Positions 1 to 10,725 of a DNA stretch of 64,000 bases are shown in pieces. The stretch covers positions 836,989 to 900,988 of the forward strand of contig MTMF02000009.1 in the NCBI GenBank assembly GCA_002011125.2, written 5' to 3'. This DNA comes from Candidatus Hydrothermarchaeum profundi (GTDB lineage Archaea > Hydrothermarchaeota > Hydrothermarchaeia > Hydrothermarchaeales > Hydrothermarchaeaceae). How positions within the stretch are numbered: the stretch's first letter is position 1; each line of letters begins with the position of its first letter. The notes beneath the pieces were generated by a model. That model searched no databases. It saw nothing but the letters and a program-made list of their open reading frames with translations, and was not told the origin of the DNA. Made by a program: the position numbers and the translations under genes.

Positions 1-1
1 C

Positions 2-742
2 ATATACATGGGTACGGGATTAGCGGTCATGGCGAGTATAGTAGTAGCAGGGATATTTGCACTGGTTTATGGAGGATTAAGCGGGGAAGCTGGGGAACTC
101 TTTGAAGGAATAGCAACTCTTTCAGCTTCTGCGGTTCTAACATACATGATTTTTTGGATGGCTAAACATTCAAAAGAAATAAAAGGAGAATTACAGAGAA
201 AAGTTGACATAGCTATTTCCACAGGAGCTGTTGCGGGACTAGTCGGAGTAGCATTCATATCAGTGTTCAGAGAAGGAGTTGAAACCGTTTTATTCCTTGG
301 TGCGATAGCTTTCCAAGACCCTATAGGGACTTTTACAGGATTAATTCTTGGAGTAGCTGTGGCGGTAGGCTTTGCTGTCATGATGTTTAAGGGAGTCTAT
401 AGGCTCGATATAAGAAAGTTCTTCAAGTATACCAGCATTATATTAATAGTATTTGCAGCAGGACTTACGGCATATGGTGTGCACGAGCTTAATGAAGCAG
501 GGGTCATCCCCCCAGTGATTGAACATGTTTGGGATATAAATCCCCCTATAAATCCTGATGGAACCTATCCACTGCTACATGAAAAAGGAGCTATTGGTTC
601 GATTTTAAAATCTCTCTTTGGGTACAATGGGAATCCCTCTCTGACAGAAGTACTTGCCTACCTAGGATACTGGCTCATCATCGGTACTTATGTGATGCGC
701 TCGTACAAGTATAGTGAAAAAGAAGCTCTAGCTCCGGCATAA
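2..742 (+). CDS. Ftr1-family iron permease, 5' end cut by window edge
   Basis: Membrane permease of the FTR1/EfeU iron family, which carries iron across the cytoplasmic membrane. The frame is open to the window edge, so the N-terminus is missing; the ATG at 8 is internal. The visible part has several hydrophobic helices. Counting from that ATG it has the family's REGVE motif at residues 88-92 and an ELFEG acidic motif near 30-34; the first REGxE helix should lie upstream. It is followed after about 80 bases by feoB on the same strand, so two iron importers sit together. No EfeO or EfeB partner is visible downstream. Family assignment is firm; transport direction and iron valence are inferred. 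Confidence 0.85.
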   Translation: MYMGTGLAVMASIVVAGIFALVYGGLSGEAGELFEGIATLSASAVLTYMIFWMAKHSKEIKGELQRKVDIAISTGAVAGLVGVAFISVFREGVETVLFLGAIAFQDPIGTFTGLILGVAVAVGFAVMMFKGVYRLDIRKFFKYTSIILIVFAAGLTAYGVHELNEAGVIPPVIEHVWDINPPINPDGTYPLLHEKGAIGSILKSLFGYNGNPSLTEVLAYLGYWLIIGTYVMRSYKYSEKEALAPA

Positions 743-754
743 TAAAACTAGAAA

Positions 755-776
755 GAGGAGTCTCCTAAGGCTCCTC
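755..776. other. Inverted repeat between ftr1 and feoB
   Basis: GAGGAG at 755-760 pairs with CTCCTC at 771-776 around a 10-base loop, in the gap between the iron permease and feoB. It could be a weak terminator or RNA structure, or a site for the DtxR-type regulators encoded downstream. No T-run follows it, which argues against a simple terminator. Confidence 0.3.
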
Positions 777-819
777 AAAGCTTCTATTACATATAGGTTA
801 ATGGAGAGGAGAGATATTC

Positions 820-2784
820 GTGCATCAACACCATAAAGAAGTCATTAAGATAGGGAAAAAAATAGTGCTAGTTGGAAACCCAAATGTTGGTAAAAGCGTG
901 ATTTTCAGTCTTCTCACTGGAAGATATGTTACTGTTTCTAATTACCCTGGCACCACAGTAGAGCTGGCCCAGGGGTATGCGAAATTTGATAGAGAGATTT
1001 TGATTATTGATACTCCTGGAGTAAATAACCTAATACCGATGTCTGAGGATGAGAAGGTCACGAGGGATATATTACTTAATGAGGAGATTGAAGGGGTTGT
1101 CCAGGTCATAGATGCTAAGAATCTTAGGCGCGGACTTCTAATAACTCTCCAACTATCTGAGATGGGTTTACCTTTTATAATAAACTTGAATATGGAGGAT
1201 GAAGCGAGGAGTAGGGGTATTTTTATTGATTACAAGAAGCTCGAAGAAATCCTTGGAGTAAAAGTAGTTCCAACTATAGCTACCCAGAGAAAAGGGATTA
1301 GTAGCCTTATAAGCGGCATATCTTATTTAAAAAAATCAAAAGTAAAACCTGAATATAGTGCAGATATTGAAGATGCTATCTCTGAGATTGAGGAAATATT
1401 ACCTGAAACTAGAATCTCCAAGAGAAGTTTAGCTGTGATGCTATTAGCAGGTGATGAAAGTCTCCGCAGCTGGCTTCATAGGAATCTGGATTCAAAGGAA
1501 ATAAGTAAGATAGAGGAGATTAGGAATAAGACTCAGAGGGTGTATCCAGATCCTCTGGGTCATTTAATCAATACCCAGCGTATAAGCCAAGCTGACAAAA
1601 TCCTTAAGAGAGTAGTCACAACGACTAAAGTAAAAAGAGAGACATTTTCTCAAAGGATTGGAAACGCCTGTATGCATCCCCTCTGGGGCATACCAATCTT
1701 GTTTATAGTATTGTTTTTGATGTATAAGTTTGTTGGTGAATTTGGAGCTGGTGTATTAGTTGATTTTCTAGAGTCCGTAGTTTTCGGGAGATATCTTAAC
1801 CCGATCTCAATTAGCGTTGTGGAGAAACTAATACCGGTTAAAATAATACAGGAAGTTCTTGTTGGAGAGTACGGGATCATCACCATGGCTTTAACTTATT
1901 CCATAGCCATAGTTCTTCCAATTGTTGGGACCTTTTTTTTGGCGTTTGGAGTATTGGAGGACTCAGGATATTTGCCTAGGCTTGCTATCATGGTAAATAA
2001 AATTTTCAAGTTAATGGGCTTGAATGGTAAAGCTGTTCTCCCAATGGTTTTAGGCCTGGGATGTGATACGATGGCAACCCTGACAACTAGGATTTTGGAA
2101 ACAAGAAAAGAGAGAATAATTGTTACACTTTTACTAGCGCTGGGGGTACCCTGCTCTGCGCAGCTTGGTGTAATCCTAGGAATGCTTTCAAGCCTTTCAG
2201 GAGCCGCTGCGCTAATATGGGGAGGAGTAGTGATAAGTGTAATATTCTTTGTGGGAATGCTAGCGAGCTACATTGTTCCAGGAGAGAGGTCGGATTTTAT
2301 TCTTGAACTTCCTCCTATAAGAGTTCCTCAGTTTTCTAACATAATGGTTAAGACATTGGCGAGAATAGAATGGTATCTTAGAGAAGCTGTCCCGCTTTTT
2401 GTATTGGGCACTTTGGTACTATTTGTTTCTGATAAGATGGGCCTACTAGGATTGCTAGAGGAAGTTGCGTCTCCGGTGGTGGTAGGATTTCTTGGGTTGC
2501 CGGTTAAGGCTACTGAGGCATTCCTAGTGGGATTTTTAAGAAGGGATTATGGTGCGGCAGGGCTCTTTGCTTTAGCAAGAGAAGGCGCTCTGGACCCGAT
2601 TCAAATGGTCGTTAGTTTGGTAGTTATAACGCTATTTGTCCCGTGTATAGCTAACTTTTTGATTATTATAAAAGAAAGAGGATTAAAGACAGCACTAGCC
2701 ATCGTTTCCTTCATATTTCCCTTTGCATTCATAGTCGGAGGGATATTGAATTTCATACTCCGCTATCTCGGAGTAAAATTATAG
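820..2784 (+). CDS. feoB: Ferrous iron transporter FeoB
   Basis: Fe(II) uptake protein with an N-terminal G domain and a membrane channel. G-protein motifs are visible: GNPNVGKS (G1, residues 19-26), PGTT (G2, about 43-46), DTPG (G3, 64-67) and NMED (G4, 124-127). The membrane part starts near residue 290 and carries the two Gate regions, including a GLGCDTMA segment and a conserved GVPCSAQ cysteine motif. At 654 residues it is a usual length for the family. The start is GTG at 820, preceded by a GGAGAGGAG ribosome site. No stand-alone feoA lies beside it; a FeoA-like domain is instead fused to the regulator two genes downstream. Confidence 0.97.
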   Translation: MHQHHKEVIKIGKKIVLVGNPNVGKSVIFSLLTGRYVTVSNYPGTTVELAQGYAKFDREILIIDTPGVNNLIPMSEDEKVTRDILLNEEIEGVVQVIDAKNLRRGLLITLQLSEMGLPFIINLNMEDEARSRGIFIDYKKLEEILGVKVVPTIATQRKGISSLISGISYLKKSKVKPEYSADIEDAISEIEEILPETRISKRSLAVMLLAGDESLRSWLHRNLDSKEISKIEEIRNKTQRVYPDPLGHLINTQRISQADKILKRVVTTTKVKRETFSQRIGNACMHPLWGIPILFIVLFLMYKFVGEFGAGVLVDFLESVVFGRYLNPISISVVEKLIPVKIIQEVLVGEYGIITMALTYSIAIVLPIVGTFFLAFGVLEDSGYLPRLAIMVNKIFKLMGLNGKAVLPMVLGLGCDTMATLTTRILETRKERIIVTLLLALGVPCSAQLGVILGMLSSLSGAAALIWGGVVISVIFFVGMLASYIVPGERSDFILELPPIRVPQFSNIMVKTLARIEWYLREAVPLFVLGTLVLFVSDKMGLLGLLEEVASPVVVGFLGLPVKATEAFLVGFLRRDYGAAGLFALAREGALDPIQMVVSLVVITLFVPCIANFLIIIKERGLKTALAIVSFIFPFAFIVGGILNFILRYLGVKL

Positions 2785-2797
2785 GTAGGGATGTAAA

Positions 2798-2962
2798 ATG
2801 AAGTGTGAACTATGCGGTAATGAATTTGATGAGAATAAAGTCACCTATTGCAAGGGGTGCATGTATTCGAATTGTAGAATGATTTGTTGCCCTTACTGCA
2901 GGTATCAATACGTAGGAGAATCTAAAATTGTAAGTATAATAAGGAGGATATTAAAGTGGTGA
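2798..2962 (+). CDS. 54-residue eight-cysteine miniprotein in the feo operon
   Basis: An ATG-started frame 13 bases after feoB, ending inside the start region of the DtxR-FeoA gene (7-base overlap). The protein has cysteines at 3, 6, 18, 21, 26, 30, 31 and 34, arranged as CxxC pairs, then a basic C-terminal tail rich in Ile and Arg. This pattern would suit one or two structural zinc ions or an Fe-S cluster. Tight packing between feoB and its likely regulator suggests a role in iron import or sensing. I do not recognise a named family; some archaeal feo loci carry small Cys-rich proteins, but similarity cannot be checked here. That it is coding is supported by the overlap and the cysteine periodicity. 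Confidence 0.7.
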   Translation: MKCELCGNEFDENKVTYCKGCMYSNCRMICCPYCRYQYVGESKIVSIIRRILKW

Positions 2963-3639
2963 GGATGAAGAGCAGGGAAATTGATGAAACTCGGATCGAG
3001 GAAATATTAGAACTCTTATGGACGATGAGGGAGAAAGGAACAGTACTCTTAGAGGATATTATAAAGGCATCTGATGAAGAATGTCCTGAAGATATTTTAG
3101 AAGAAATAGAGAAAAAAGGCTTAATAGTAGTAAGAGAGGGCAGAGTTAGACTTGTTGATGAAGGTGAAAAGAAAGCTGAGGAAATAGTAAGACGGCATCG
3201 TCTTGCAGAAGTACTTCTCTCAGAGGTATTTGAGCTTGAGGAAAAATATGCTCATTCAGAGGCTTGTAAGTTTGAGCACATTTTAAGCCCGGAGGTAACT
3301 GATAGTGTTTGTACTTTTTTAGGACATCCACCTGCATGTCCTCATGGAAATCCAATACCTAGGGGTAACTGTTGCAGTAAGTTTGAAAGAGAGGTTAAGC
3401 CTCTCGTAGTGCCTCTTAGAGAATTAAGCCCAGGGGATGAGGGAAGAATAGTGTTTATTGTACCTAAGGATCATACTAGATTGGATAAGCTAGGCACATT
3501 AGGAGTGACTCCCGGTAGCATTATAAAGTTACATCAGAAGAGGCCGTCATATGTTATAAAAATTGGAGAAACAGAGTTGGCTGTAGAAGATGATATAGCA
3601 AAGGATATATACGTAAAAAAGATTGAAGGTCAAAAATGA
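2956..3639 (+). CDS. DtxR-family metalloregulator with C-terminal FeoA/SH3-like domain
   Basis: Iron- or manganese-dependent repressor. A winged helix occupies about residues 10-70, followed by the metal-binding and dimerisation region (His81, His100, Cys104, Glu107, His108) and a CPHG...CC motif around 128-140. Residues about 155-225 form a FeoA/SH3-like domain (LSPGDEGRIVFIVP and following). The GTG start at 2956 has GGAGG eight bases upstream; an ATG at 2965 is an alternative. It overlaps the Cys-rich miniprotein upstream by 7 bases and the second DtxR gene downstream by 4. It probably regulates the iron importers before it in the same operon. Confidence 0.92.
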   Translation: MVRMKSREIDETRIEEILELLWTMREKGTVLLEDIIKASDEECPEDILEEIEKKGLIVVREGRVRLVDEGEKKAEEIVRRHRLAEVLLSEVFELEEKYAHSEACKFEHILSPEVTDSVCTFLGHPPACPHGNPIPRGNCCSKFEREVKPLVVPLRELSPGDEGRIVFIVPKDHTRLDKLGTLGVTPGSIIKLHQKRPSYVIKIGETELAVEDDIAKDIYVKKIEGQK

Positions 3640-4055
3640 AGGTTTCCGAAAACATCCAAGAGTATCTTGAGATTTTATGGATATTTGAAGAGGAGGGAAA
3701 AAAACCCGCAAAGATAAACGAGATAGCTAATGGCTTAAATATTGCTGCACCTAGTGCCGTTGAGATGCTGAGAAAGATGGCGGATGAGGGATTTGTTGTT
3801 TATGAAGCTAGAAAAGGTATCACCTTAACTAAAAAAGGAAGAGAAATCGCAAGGCAGATAATTAGAAACCATAGGCTTTCTGAGCTTCTGCTTACGAAGG
3901 TTATCAGGACCAAGATAGACGAGGACGCTGTATGCGGATTTGAACATCATATTTCAGAGGAGATCGCTGATGCCGTGTGCACTATCCTAAATCATCCTAA
4001 AGAATGTCCGCATGGAAAGTCGATTCCGCGAGGAAAATGTTGCCCTAAGGCTTAG
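3636..4055 (+). CDS. DtxR/MntR-family metalloregulator lacking the FeoA domain
   Basis: A 139-residue DtxR-type repressor with a winged helix at about 5-60 and a metal-binding segment with His79, Cys100, Glu103 and His104, then CPHG at 124-127 and CC near the end. It shares the H...C..EH...CPHG...CC arrangement with the preceding protein but stops where that one continues into the SH3-like domain, so the pair looks like a tandem duplication with loss or gain of the FeoA part. The ATG overlaps the upstream stop by 4 bases (ATGA), indicating translational coupling. The two regulators may form heterodimers or respond to different metals; that is inference. Confidence 0.9.
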   Translation: MKVSENIQEYLEILWIFEEEGKKPAKINEIANGLNIAAPSAVEMLRKMADEGFVVYEARKGITLTKKGREIARQIIRNHRLSELLLTKVIRTKIDEDAVCGFEHHISEEIADAVCTILNHPKECPHGKSIPRGKCCPKA

Positions 4056-4062
4056 AGCGATT

Positions 4063-4470
4063 TTAAAGTGAAAACATATATTGAGTTGTTGTTGGAAGCT
4101 CTCTACGCAATTTCCTTAGATCGGGTCTGTATATGAATGTCTCGTCTTCTCTATAACTTTCTCTCCCGAGAATTTTCGCTACGACCATGCATTCTATCTT
4201 ACCACTTATTCTAGCTGTTCCACGGCCGTATTTCCCAGAACTCAATTCTATGTAGATAGGCAGGAAAAGCTTACTGTGATACTCTTTAGGGATAAGTTCT
4301 GCAAGCTTTTCTAACTCTTTGATATCAATAGAATGTGCAGTCTCGTCTCTAAGAACAATTTTAGGCTTTTCCTCCTTCAAAAGACTTTTTAGGTCTATCT
4401 TCTTTTTTGCCAAGTGCCTATTCATCAAGTCAAGCTGCTTGGCTAAGATTCTACTCGTCCTATCCATCAC
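4063..4470 (-). CDS. UPF0216/DUF61 family protein
   Basis: A 135-residue soluble protein matching the archaeal UPF0216 (DUF61) family, whose function is unknown to me. The N-terminal half is helical and basic; the C-terminal half holds the family-type stretch ending in [15 protein letters not shown]. It is the last gene of the atpF-A-B-D run, and its start overlaps the atpD stop by 4 bases, so it is translated with the ATP synthase genes. A role in ATP synthase assembly is only an inference from position. It converges with the DtxR gene at 4055, leaving 7 bases between them. Confidence 0.8.
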   Translation of the reverse strand: MMDRTSRILAKQLDLMNRHLAKKKIDLKSLLKEEKPKIVLRDETAHSIDIKELEKLAELIPKEYHSKLFLPIYIELSSGKYGRGTARISGKIECMVVAKILGRESYREDETFIYRPDLRKLRRELPTTTQYMFSL

Positions 4471-5099
4471 TTCATTTTAGCTTTTATTCTTTTGAGTTTA
4501 AAGAAATTCTCCCTCTCCATTTCGTCAAGTCGCATTTCTATATATTTTACTGTTCCATTAACCCTAGGAATAACAATATTCTCAAGAGCATTGACTCTCC
4601 TCTTAGTACTCTCAATTTCTTCAGCGAGGAGCATTATGGACTTCTCTTCTTCTGCCAGCTCAGCTATCACGTTAAGAGCCCTTTCAAATCTCCTAGCGGC
4701 TTCATCTAACTGAGAAGAAGTATCGGTCAGTCCATATCCCCTTTCGAGAAGGATCCTTTTTGTTTCTCCAAGCTTTAGTACTGGTACCTTTACTCCCATT
4801 ATACTTCTCGTTTCTGTCTCGATTTCTTCAGCCGGTTTAACTGCTAAGGAGGCCTCATTAACTTTTGTTGCCCCAAGTGTAGCCTGTGCTAGTATTAGTG
4901 CTCTAAAAGCCTGTGCCAGTTCTCTTTCAGTTCTCTTTCGAATCCCTCTAGCCTCTTCTAATATTGCGAAGAACTCCATTATCAGGGCATCTCTTTTTTC
5001 TTTGAGGAGACGGTGGCCTTTTTTTGCCAGCTTGAGTTTATTCTTGAGCTTTAGGAGCTCCATCCTGGTAGGGTTTACACCCTCAATCTTCTCAACCAT
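4467..5099 (-). CDS. atpD: A-type ATP synthase subunit D
   Basis: Central stalk (rotor) subunit of the archaeal A1Ao ATP synthase. The 210-residue protein has the two long coiled-coil helices at the ends and the family N-terminus ([17 protein letters not shown]). It transmits rotation between the membrane ring and the A3B3 head. It is encoded 18 bases downstream of atpB and overlaps the DUF61 gene by 4 bases. Length and sequence are ordinary for the family. Confidence 0.96.
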   Translation of the reverse strand: MVEKIEGVNPTRMELLKLKNKLKLAKKGHRLLKEKRDALIMEFFAILEEARGIRKRTERELAQAFRALILAQATLGATKVNEASLAVKPAEEIETETRSIMGVKVPVLKLGETKRILLERGYGLTDTSSQLDEAARRFERALNVIAELAEEEKSIMLLAEEIESTKRRVNALENIVIPRVNGTVKYIEMRLDEMERENFFKLKRIKAKMK

Positions 5100-5117
5100 T
5101 CTAATCCTCTACGCAGT

Positions 5118-6515
5118 TCAGCTTGACCTATACTTGGGATGATACTTCTTGATGTAGTCTTCCTTTATCCTCTTGAGTTCTCTCTCAGGTAGAATGCTAA
5201 GAAGGTCCCAGCCTATATCAAGCGTGGTTTCTATTGATCTGTCTTCGTCTTTTCCTTGGTTGACGAATTCCCGTTCAAAGCGGTCAGCAAACTCTAAGTA
5301 TTTCTTATCCTTCTCGGTAAGAGCCTCTTCACCAACAACTGCTACAAGGTCTCTCAAGTCTCTACCTTCTGCGTATGCTGAGTATAGCTGATCGCTCACG
5401 TTCGCATGGTCTTCCCTTGTTCTGCCCTCCCCGATTCCTCCTTTCATTAGCCTTGATAGTGATGGAAGTACATCCACTGGAGGATAAATACCCTTTCTAT
5501 GAAGCTCCCTTGATAGAACGAACTGTCCCTCAGTTATATAACCAGTCAAGTCCGGTATAGGGTGTGTTATATCGTCGTCAGGCATTGTTAAAATCGGCAT
5601 TTGAGTGATAGATCCTTTTTTACCTACAACCCTGCCAGCTCTTTCATAAATTGTTGCCAAGTCTGTATACATGTATCCGGGATATCCTCTTCTACCTGGC
5701 ACTTCACTCCTAGCAGCTGCTATCTCCCTTAGAGCTTCACAGTAATTAGTGAGATCGGTTGTTATTACTAGTACGTGCATGTCATGTTCAAATGCGAGAT
5801 ACTCAGCGGTCGTTAAGGCCATTCTTGGAGTAATTATTCTCTCTATCGCAGGATCGTCGGCAAGATTAAGAAAGGCCGTTACCCTTTCAAGAGCTCCAGT
5901 TTTTTCAAAATCCCGCATGAAAAATGAAGCTTCTTCATAAGTTATACCCATGGCCGCAAAAACTACTGCAAATTCTTCTTCCTTTCCCAAAACTTTTGCT
6001 TGTCTTGCTATCTGTGCAGCCAGCTCGTTATGTGGGAGTCCTGAACCAGAAAAGATTGGCAGCTTCTGACCTCTAACCAGAGTATTCATGCAGTCTATTG
6101 TCGAAATACCTGTTTGAATAAAGTCTCTCGGAAACTCCCTCGCAGTAGGGTTCATGGGGTTACCATGTATGTCATACTTATCCTCTGCAATTATCTCTGG
6201 GCCTTTATCGATAGGCCTACCTGTGCCATCGAATATCCTGCCAACCATTTCTATTGAAACAGGCAATTTAACGGTTTCTCCAGTAAACCTTACTTTAGTG
6301 CTTGAGGTGTCTATACCTCTAGTTCCCTCAAATACCTGGACAACAGCCATATTCTCAGCTGCCTCGAGGACTTGTCCTCGGCGTTTCTCGCCTGAAGGAG
6401 TTTCAATCTCTACCACTTCACCATAGCTTACGCCTTCAACCCCTTCCACAATCATCAGGGGCCCGGCTACCTCGCTAACAGATGTATACTCTTTGATCTT
6501 AAGTTCAGGAATCAC
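5118..6515 (-). CDS. atpB: A-type ATP synthase subunit B
   Basis: Non-catalytic nucleotide-binding subunit of the A1 head, 465 residues. It has the beta-barrel N-terminal domain and a RecA-like domain in which the catalytic P-loop is replaced by [18 protein letters not shown], as usual for B subunits. It contributes to the catalytic interface with subunit A. The ATG lies 5 bases after the atpA stop codon, so the pair is co-translated. Nothing unusual is seen. Confidence 0.97.
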   Translation of the reverse strand: MIPELKIKEYTSVSEVAGPLMIVEGVEGVSYGEVVEIETPSGEKRRGQVLEAAENMAVVQVFEGTRGIDTSSTKVRFTGETVKLPVSIEMVGRIFDGTGRPIDKGPEIIAEDKYDIHGNPMNPTAREFPRDFIQTGISTIDCMNTLVRGQKLPIFSGSGLPHNELAAQIARQAKVLGKEEEFAVVFAAMGITYEEASFFMRDFEKTGALERVTAFLNLADDPAIERIITPRMALTTAEYLAFEHDMHVLVITTDLTNYCEALREIAAARSEVPGRRGYPGYMYTDLATIYERAGRVVGKKGSITQMPILTMPDDDITHPIPDLTGYITEGQFVLSRELHRKGIYPPVDVLPSLSRLMKGGIGEGRTREDHANVSDQLYSAYAEGRDLRDLVAVVGEEALTEKDKKYLEFADRFEREFVNQGKDEDRSIETTLDIGWDLLSILPERELKRIKEDYIKKYHPKYRSS

Positions 6516-6520
6516 TTATA

Positions 6521-8287
<1,767 letters not shown>

Positions 8288-8300
8288 TCTTTCACTCCCG

Positions 8301-8618
8301 CTAGAATTTTATCTCAACACCTACAGCTCTTTTGATAAGTTCTTTAATCGGATCAACTTTCTTTTCAATGGGACCTCCTTTGTCTGGTATCTCGACTAGG
8401 AGGGGCATAGTTCGACATTCGAATATAGATTTTGTTTCACTCCTTATTTCATCTGCAATTTTTTCAGTTATGATTATCAAGCCCACGTTTTTATCTTTTA
8501 CTAGCTCTTTTAAAATTGGAACAGCATCTTTGGGCTCTACTACTTCATGTGCGTCTTTTATGCCAGCTAACCTGAAACCTACTATCGTGTCAAAATCTCC
8601 AATTACGCTGATTCTCAT
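8301..8618 (-). CDS. atpF: A-type ATP synthase subunit F
   Basis: Small regulatory stalk subunit, 105 residues, with the Rossmann-like fold start ([20 protein letters not shown]) typical of subunit F. It is the first gene of the visible ATP synthase operon: a divergent gene begins at 8784 and a TATA-like box lies directly upstream. Subunits H, I, K, E and C, which usually precede F in archaea, are not upstream and must be encoded elsewhere. Confidence 0.95.
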   Translation of the reverse strand: MRISVIGDFDTIVGFRLAGIKDAHEVVEPKDAVPILKELVKDKNVGLIIITEKIADEIRSETKSIFECRTMPLLVEIPDKGGPIEKKVDPIKELIKRAVGVEIKF

Positions 8619-8642
8619 TGTCTCACAACTATATGGATAGCC

Positions 8643-8652
8643 TTATAAATTT
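8643..8652 (-). promoter_or_regulatory. TATA box of the atpF-A-B-D-DUF61 operon
   Basis: On the minus strand the sequence reads AATTTATAAG about 28 bases before the atpF start codon. This is the spacing expected for a leaderless or very short-leader archaeal transcript, and no ribosome-binding site lies between. It shows that atpF is the first gene of its own transcript. Confidence 0.6.
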
Positions 8653-8783
8653 TTTGCAGAGTCATCTGGGTTTTTTAATAAAAGCTATTAAGCTTAATGT
8701 GAGATTTCAAATATAAAAATTATTCTTACATATGCGCATCCATTAAGGTAAAAAATTTAAGGCAAAAGAGAAGACAAAATACT

Positions 8784-9068
8784 ATGTATAAAGACGAGCT
8801 TATTCACCTTCATCAGTTACTGGAGTTCATTATGAAGTTTATGACCCGGGAAGGGGTTTCCGAAGAGTATTTCAAAAAATACTTAGAAGCTGGAATATTT
8901 TCTCATCATATATATAAGACGAAAGAAGAACATGAATATGCCGTATTACTTCTTTCAAGTGAACTCTCCAATCTCCTAGCTAAAACTTATGATGACATCC
9001 CGGAAAGCGTTTCCCAGAGATTTGAAAAGCTTGCAGAGAGGGCAAAAAATAGGCGGAGTAAAGGGTAA
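8784..9068 (+). CDS. UPF0058 family protein
   Basis: A 94-residue helical protein of the archaeal UPF0058 family, recognised from its N-terminus (MYKDELIHLHQLLEF) and the HHIYKTKEEHEYAVLLL segment. Several histidines and acidic residues could bind metal, but no biochemical role is known to me. An AT-rich TATA-like stretch lies about 28 bases upstream, so it probably starts a transcript that continues into queH, whose ATG lies 7 bases after the stop. Confidence 0.85.
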   Translation: MYKDELIHLHQLLEFIMKFMTREGVSEEYFKKYLEAGIFSHHIYKTKEEHEYAVLLLSSELSNLLAKTYDDIPESVSQRFEKLAERAKNRRSKG

Positions 9069-9075
9069 TGAGAGA

Positions 9076-9603
9076 ATGCGCCTTTTACTACACGTATGTT
9101 GCGCTCCGGATTTAACGCATCCGTTCACTTTATTAAGGGAGGATTATAGTGTTTCTGCTTTCTTCTATAATCCGAATATCCATCCAGAGGAAGAGTATTA
9201 TAAAAGGATAGGTGAAACAAGAAAATTATCTAAGCTTTGGGGGATTCCATTATTGGAAGGGGAGTATAACGCGGAGGACTGGTTTAACATCACTGCTCAG
9301 TATAAAAACGAGCCAGAAGGCGGCAAAAGGTGTGAGCTTTGTTTCAAGTTTCGTTTGGAAAAAACCGCTCAACTTGCTAAAGAAAAAGGATACTCCATTT
9401 TCTGCACTACTCTCACAATAAGCCCCCATAAGAATAGCAATATAATAAACAGGTTAGGTAAAGAAATAGGTGAAAAGTATGGTATCCACTACTTGGAGAG
9501 TGATTTTAAAAAGAAAGACGGATTTAAAAAGAGTGTAGAAATTAGTAAAAAACTAGGATTATATAGGCAAAAATACTGTGGCTGCATTTATTCAATGAAA
9601 TAA
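9076..9603 (+). CDS. queH: Epoxyqueuosine reductase QueH (DUF208)
   Basis: A 175-residue Fe-S protein of the QueH family, which in bacteria reduces epoxyqueuosine to queuosine in tRNA. The ATG at 9076 is preferred over an upstream in-frame ATG at 8989, because the latter lies deep in the preceding gene and the family begins with this LLLHVCCAPD segment. Family cysteines are present: C8-C9, C86-x2-C89 and C168-x-C170. Also seen are the YNPNIHP and TTLTISPHKN motifs. Archaea typically make archaeosine rather than queuosine, so the substrate here is uncertain; salvage of bacterial queuine or another role is possible. Confidence 0.85.
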   Translation: MRLLLHVCCAPDLTHPFTLLREDYSVSAFFYNPNIHPEEEYYKRIGETRKLSKLWGIPLLEGEYNAEDWFNITAQYKNEPEGGKRCELCFKFRLEKTAQLAKEKGYSIFCTTLTISPHKNSNIINRLGKEIGEKYGIHYLESDFKKKDGFKKSVEISKKLGLYRQKYCGCIYSMK

Positions 9604-9653
9604 TGAAATCACTAAACTTTAAGTATAAATAATAATAAAAAAAGCAGGGGAAA

Positions 9654-10583
9654 ATGGAAACATATGATGTTATAGTTATAGGAGCAGGACCTGCAGGGCT
9701 TAGTGCAGCAATTTATACTGCAAGAGCAGGGTTAAAAACCTTGATATTGGAGCGAGAGTTCCCTGGTGGGAGACTCGCAAAGGCTCCTAAAATAGAAAAT
9801 TATCCTGGCGTTATGAAAACTTCTGGCCCGGAGCTTGTTGCGACTATGAAACAGCAAGCTGAAAGATTTGGAGCTGAGATCCGGTCTGGTGAAGATGTAG
9901 TTCAGTTGGAATTGGCTGGAGATGAAAAAATTGTCCGCACCCATAGTGGCAATGCCTTTAAGGCTTTGGCAGTTATAGTCGCAATCGGAACTAATAAGAA
10001 AAAGCTGGTAGTACCTGGTGAAGAGAAGTTCTTAGGTTCGGGGGTTTCTTACTGTGCTATATGTGATGCCCCGTTTTACAGGGATAAAGTTGTAGTGATA
10101 GTTGGAAATGGGCAGGAGGCGGGTGAAGAAGCTATCATCCTATCGGAGTTTGCAAAAGAGGTAATTATTATTCCTAACGGGGAACTTGAAATGGAACATG
10201 CGTTATTGGAGGACTTAAAGAATAAGAGTAACGTGAGTATCTTGGAGGATACAAGGGTAAGAGAAATCAAGGGAGATTCGATGGTTAGCAGTATTTTAGT
10301 AGAGGATTTAAATGGCGATAACGGTAGGGAAATACCCGTTGGAGGCGTTTTCATCTCGCTTGGAGGGGTTCCGATGTCCAATGTGATAAAAAATGCGGGA
10401 ATAAATGTAGATAATGGCGGGTGCATTATTGTTGATAGGAATCAGCGAACAAACATTGAGGGAGTTTTTGCCGCTGGAGAATGTACTTGTGGGGGTATGC
10501 AGGCTATAACATCAGCGGGTGAGGGGGCTATGGCGGGGATAAAAGCCTCAAGCTACGTTAAGAAAAAGAAAAGGGGAAAATGA
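9654..10583 (+). CDS. trxB: Thioredoxin reductase-like flavoprotein
   Basis: A 309-residue two-domain FAD protein. The FAD motif GAGPAG is at 10-15, the redox-active CAIC at 134-137, and the second nucleotide-binding glycine motif GNGQEA at 151-156. The arginine cluster that binds the NADPH 2'-phosphate in bacterial TrxB (HRRxxxR, after the second strand) is replaced by IIPNGELEME, so NADPH is an unlikely donor. Archaeal relatives using ferredoxin or F420 are known. A ferredoxin gene lies 142 bases downstream on the other strand. A TATA-like AAGTATAAAT at 9621-9630 lies about 28 bases before the ATG. Confidence 0.92.
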   Translation: METYDVIVIGAGPAGLSAAIYTARAGLKTLILEREFPGGRLAKAPKIENYPGVMKTSGPELVATMKQQAERFGAEIRSGEDVVQLELAGDEKIVRTHSGNAFKALAVIVAIGTNKKKLVVPGEEKFLGSGVSYCAICDAPFYRDKVVVIVGNGQEAGEEAIILSEFAKEVIIIPNGELEMEHALLEDLKNKSNVSILEDTRVREIKGDSMVSSILVEDLNGDNGREIPVGGVFISLGGVPMSNVIKNAGINVDNGGCIIVDRNQRTNIEGVFAAGECTCGGMQAITSAGEGAMAGIKASSYVKKKKRGK

Positions 10584-10725
10584 GGTTATCTTCCGTTCAT
10601 AAGTCCAAATTTTTGATGGATAAAATAATTGTAGTTGAAAATAACCTTAAAAAGATGGTAGCCCCTAATTATTGATTTTAGGGTATATAAAAAATAAAAA
10701 AAGAGCTTGGTTGAGGCAAAAATAA

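Noticed and set aside
8989-9075. N-terminal extension of QueH from an upstream ATG
   Set aside because: It lies almost wholly inside the UPF0058 gene, and the family starts at the HVCCAPD segment, so the ATG at 9076 is used.
10584-10725. AGGTTAT...ATAACCT inverted match after trxB
   Set aside because: Arms are short and about 60 bases apart in AT-rich DNA; not convincing as a terminator or operator.
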